From Clostridiales bacterium (GTDB taxonomy: Bacteria > Bacillota > Clostridia > Lachnospirales > Lachnospiraceae), in assembly GCA_021203285.1 (NCBI GenBank), contig JAJQBM010000069.1, positions 1-5,208 on the forward strand: a stretch of 5,208 nucleotides of DNA, given 5' to 3'. Numbering within the stretch: position 1 is the stretch's first letter; each line of letters starts with the position of its first letter. Shown here one piece after another: positions 4,899 through 5,208 of the stretch. The notes below the pieces were generated by a model, which saw only the letters and a list, made by a program, of their open reading frames with translations, was not told the origin of the DNA and did not search any database. The position numbers were made by a program, and so were the translations under genes.

Positions 4899-5208
4899 TT
4901 ATGATCCGGCGTTAAACAGATCGGAGAGTGTGTCCGCATATTTCTCGAAGATATCCAGAAGGAAAGTATTCCAGTGGCGGGCATCCTGTGTGCTGCTGCC
5001 GAATACATAGTCTTCCTGTCCGTAATCAATGACGTCAAATCCCGGCATGGCCTTGCTGGCTCCCGCGGTGCGGTAGGATACGGCATCGGCCAGAGAGAAG
5101 GAGACACTGGTGAGGTCGGAGTAATCGACCCAACTGCTCAGGTCTGTACCGGTGGCCTCTGTGGCAGTTCCGTTTGCGGTCTGCGTTTCCGCGGCAGCCG
5201 TCTCTATC
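4899..5208 (-). CDS. C-terminal part of an uncertain protein, possibly tannase/esterase-like
   Basis: Only the last 102 codons of this leftward gene are present, ending at TAA 4901-4899; the start lies beyond the right edge. Codons end mainly in C or G, as in the neighbouring genes, which supports this frame. The visible part begins with a Thr/Ala/Glu-rich low-complexity stretch of about 20 residues (TAAAETQTANGTATEATG), then DLSSWVDYSDLT, a segment SKAMPGFDVIDYGQEDYVFG and DARHWNTFLLDIFEKY, ending LSDLFNAGS. The pattern P-x-FD-x-x-D, then FG, then a histidine resembles, from memory, the lid region of bacterial tannase-like alpha/beta hydrolases (PAFD, LFG, KHF). No catalytic Asp/His block follows it, so the match is tentative. 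The linker suggests a secreted or surface protein (inference). It is convergent with the sulfate operon and not obviously related to sulfate import. Confidence 0.35.
   Translation of the reverse strand, partial: IETAAAETQTANGTATEATGTDLSSWVDYSDLTSVSFSLADAVSYRTAGASKAMPGFDVIDYGQEDYVFGSSTQDARHWNTFLLDIFEKYADTLSDLFNAGS

Noticed and set aside
1..5208. CRISPR arrays, insertion sequences, tRNA/rRNA genes, attachment sites
   Set aside because: No regularly spaced repeats, transposase-like frames, tRNA-like clover-leaf sequences or rRNA signatures were seen on reading both strands.

Overview
The window holds one sulfate/thiosulfate ABC importer operon (binding lipoprotein, CysT, CysW, CysA), flanked by the start of a divergent LacI-family regulator gene and the end of a convergent gene of uncertain identity. 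The importer-binding protein is a lipoprotein, Shine-Dalgarno sites are strong (AGGAG/GGAGG), GTG and TTG starts are plausible, and codons mostly end in G or C. Together these suggest a moderately GC-rich Gram-positive anaerobe of the Clostridia, perhaps a Lachnospiraceae relative. That placement is an inference from style, not from a marker gene.

Layout. Positions 1-712 (minus strand) encode the N-terminal 237 residues of a LacI/GalR-type repressor, which runs off the left edge. Positions 713-879 are a compact control region. It has two near-identical LacI-type palindromes (729-740 and 841-852), a rightward promoter (752-780), a leftward promoter (803-831) and a possible 15-codon upstream ORF (836-883). 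Positions 880-4795 are a tightly packed plus-strand operon: sbp, cysT, cysW, cysA, with gaps of about 2-23 nt. A 12-bp hairpin at 4837-4872 separates it from a minus-strand gene, of which only the last 102 codons are present (4899-5208).

How the genes work together. The lipoprotein captures the oxyanion outside the membrane, CysT and CysW form the channel, and CysA hydrolyses ATP to drive import. No sulfate-reduction or cysteine-synthesis gene is in the window. The most interesting point is regulatory. Sulfate importers in Firmicutes are usually tied to cysteine or sulfur regulators, yet this one faces a LacI-family gene, and that family normally senses sugars or nucleosides. The two palindromes flank a pair of face-to-face promoters almost symmetrically. 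That makes co-regulation of the importer and the repressor by this LacI protein a testable hypothesis. The transporter genes themselves look complete and ordinary, except for a strikingly acidic binding protein.
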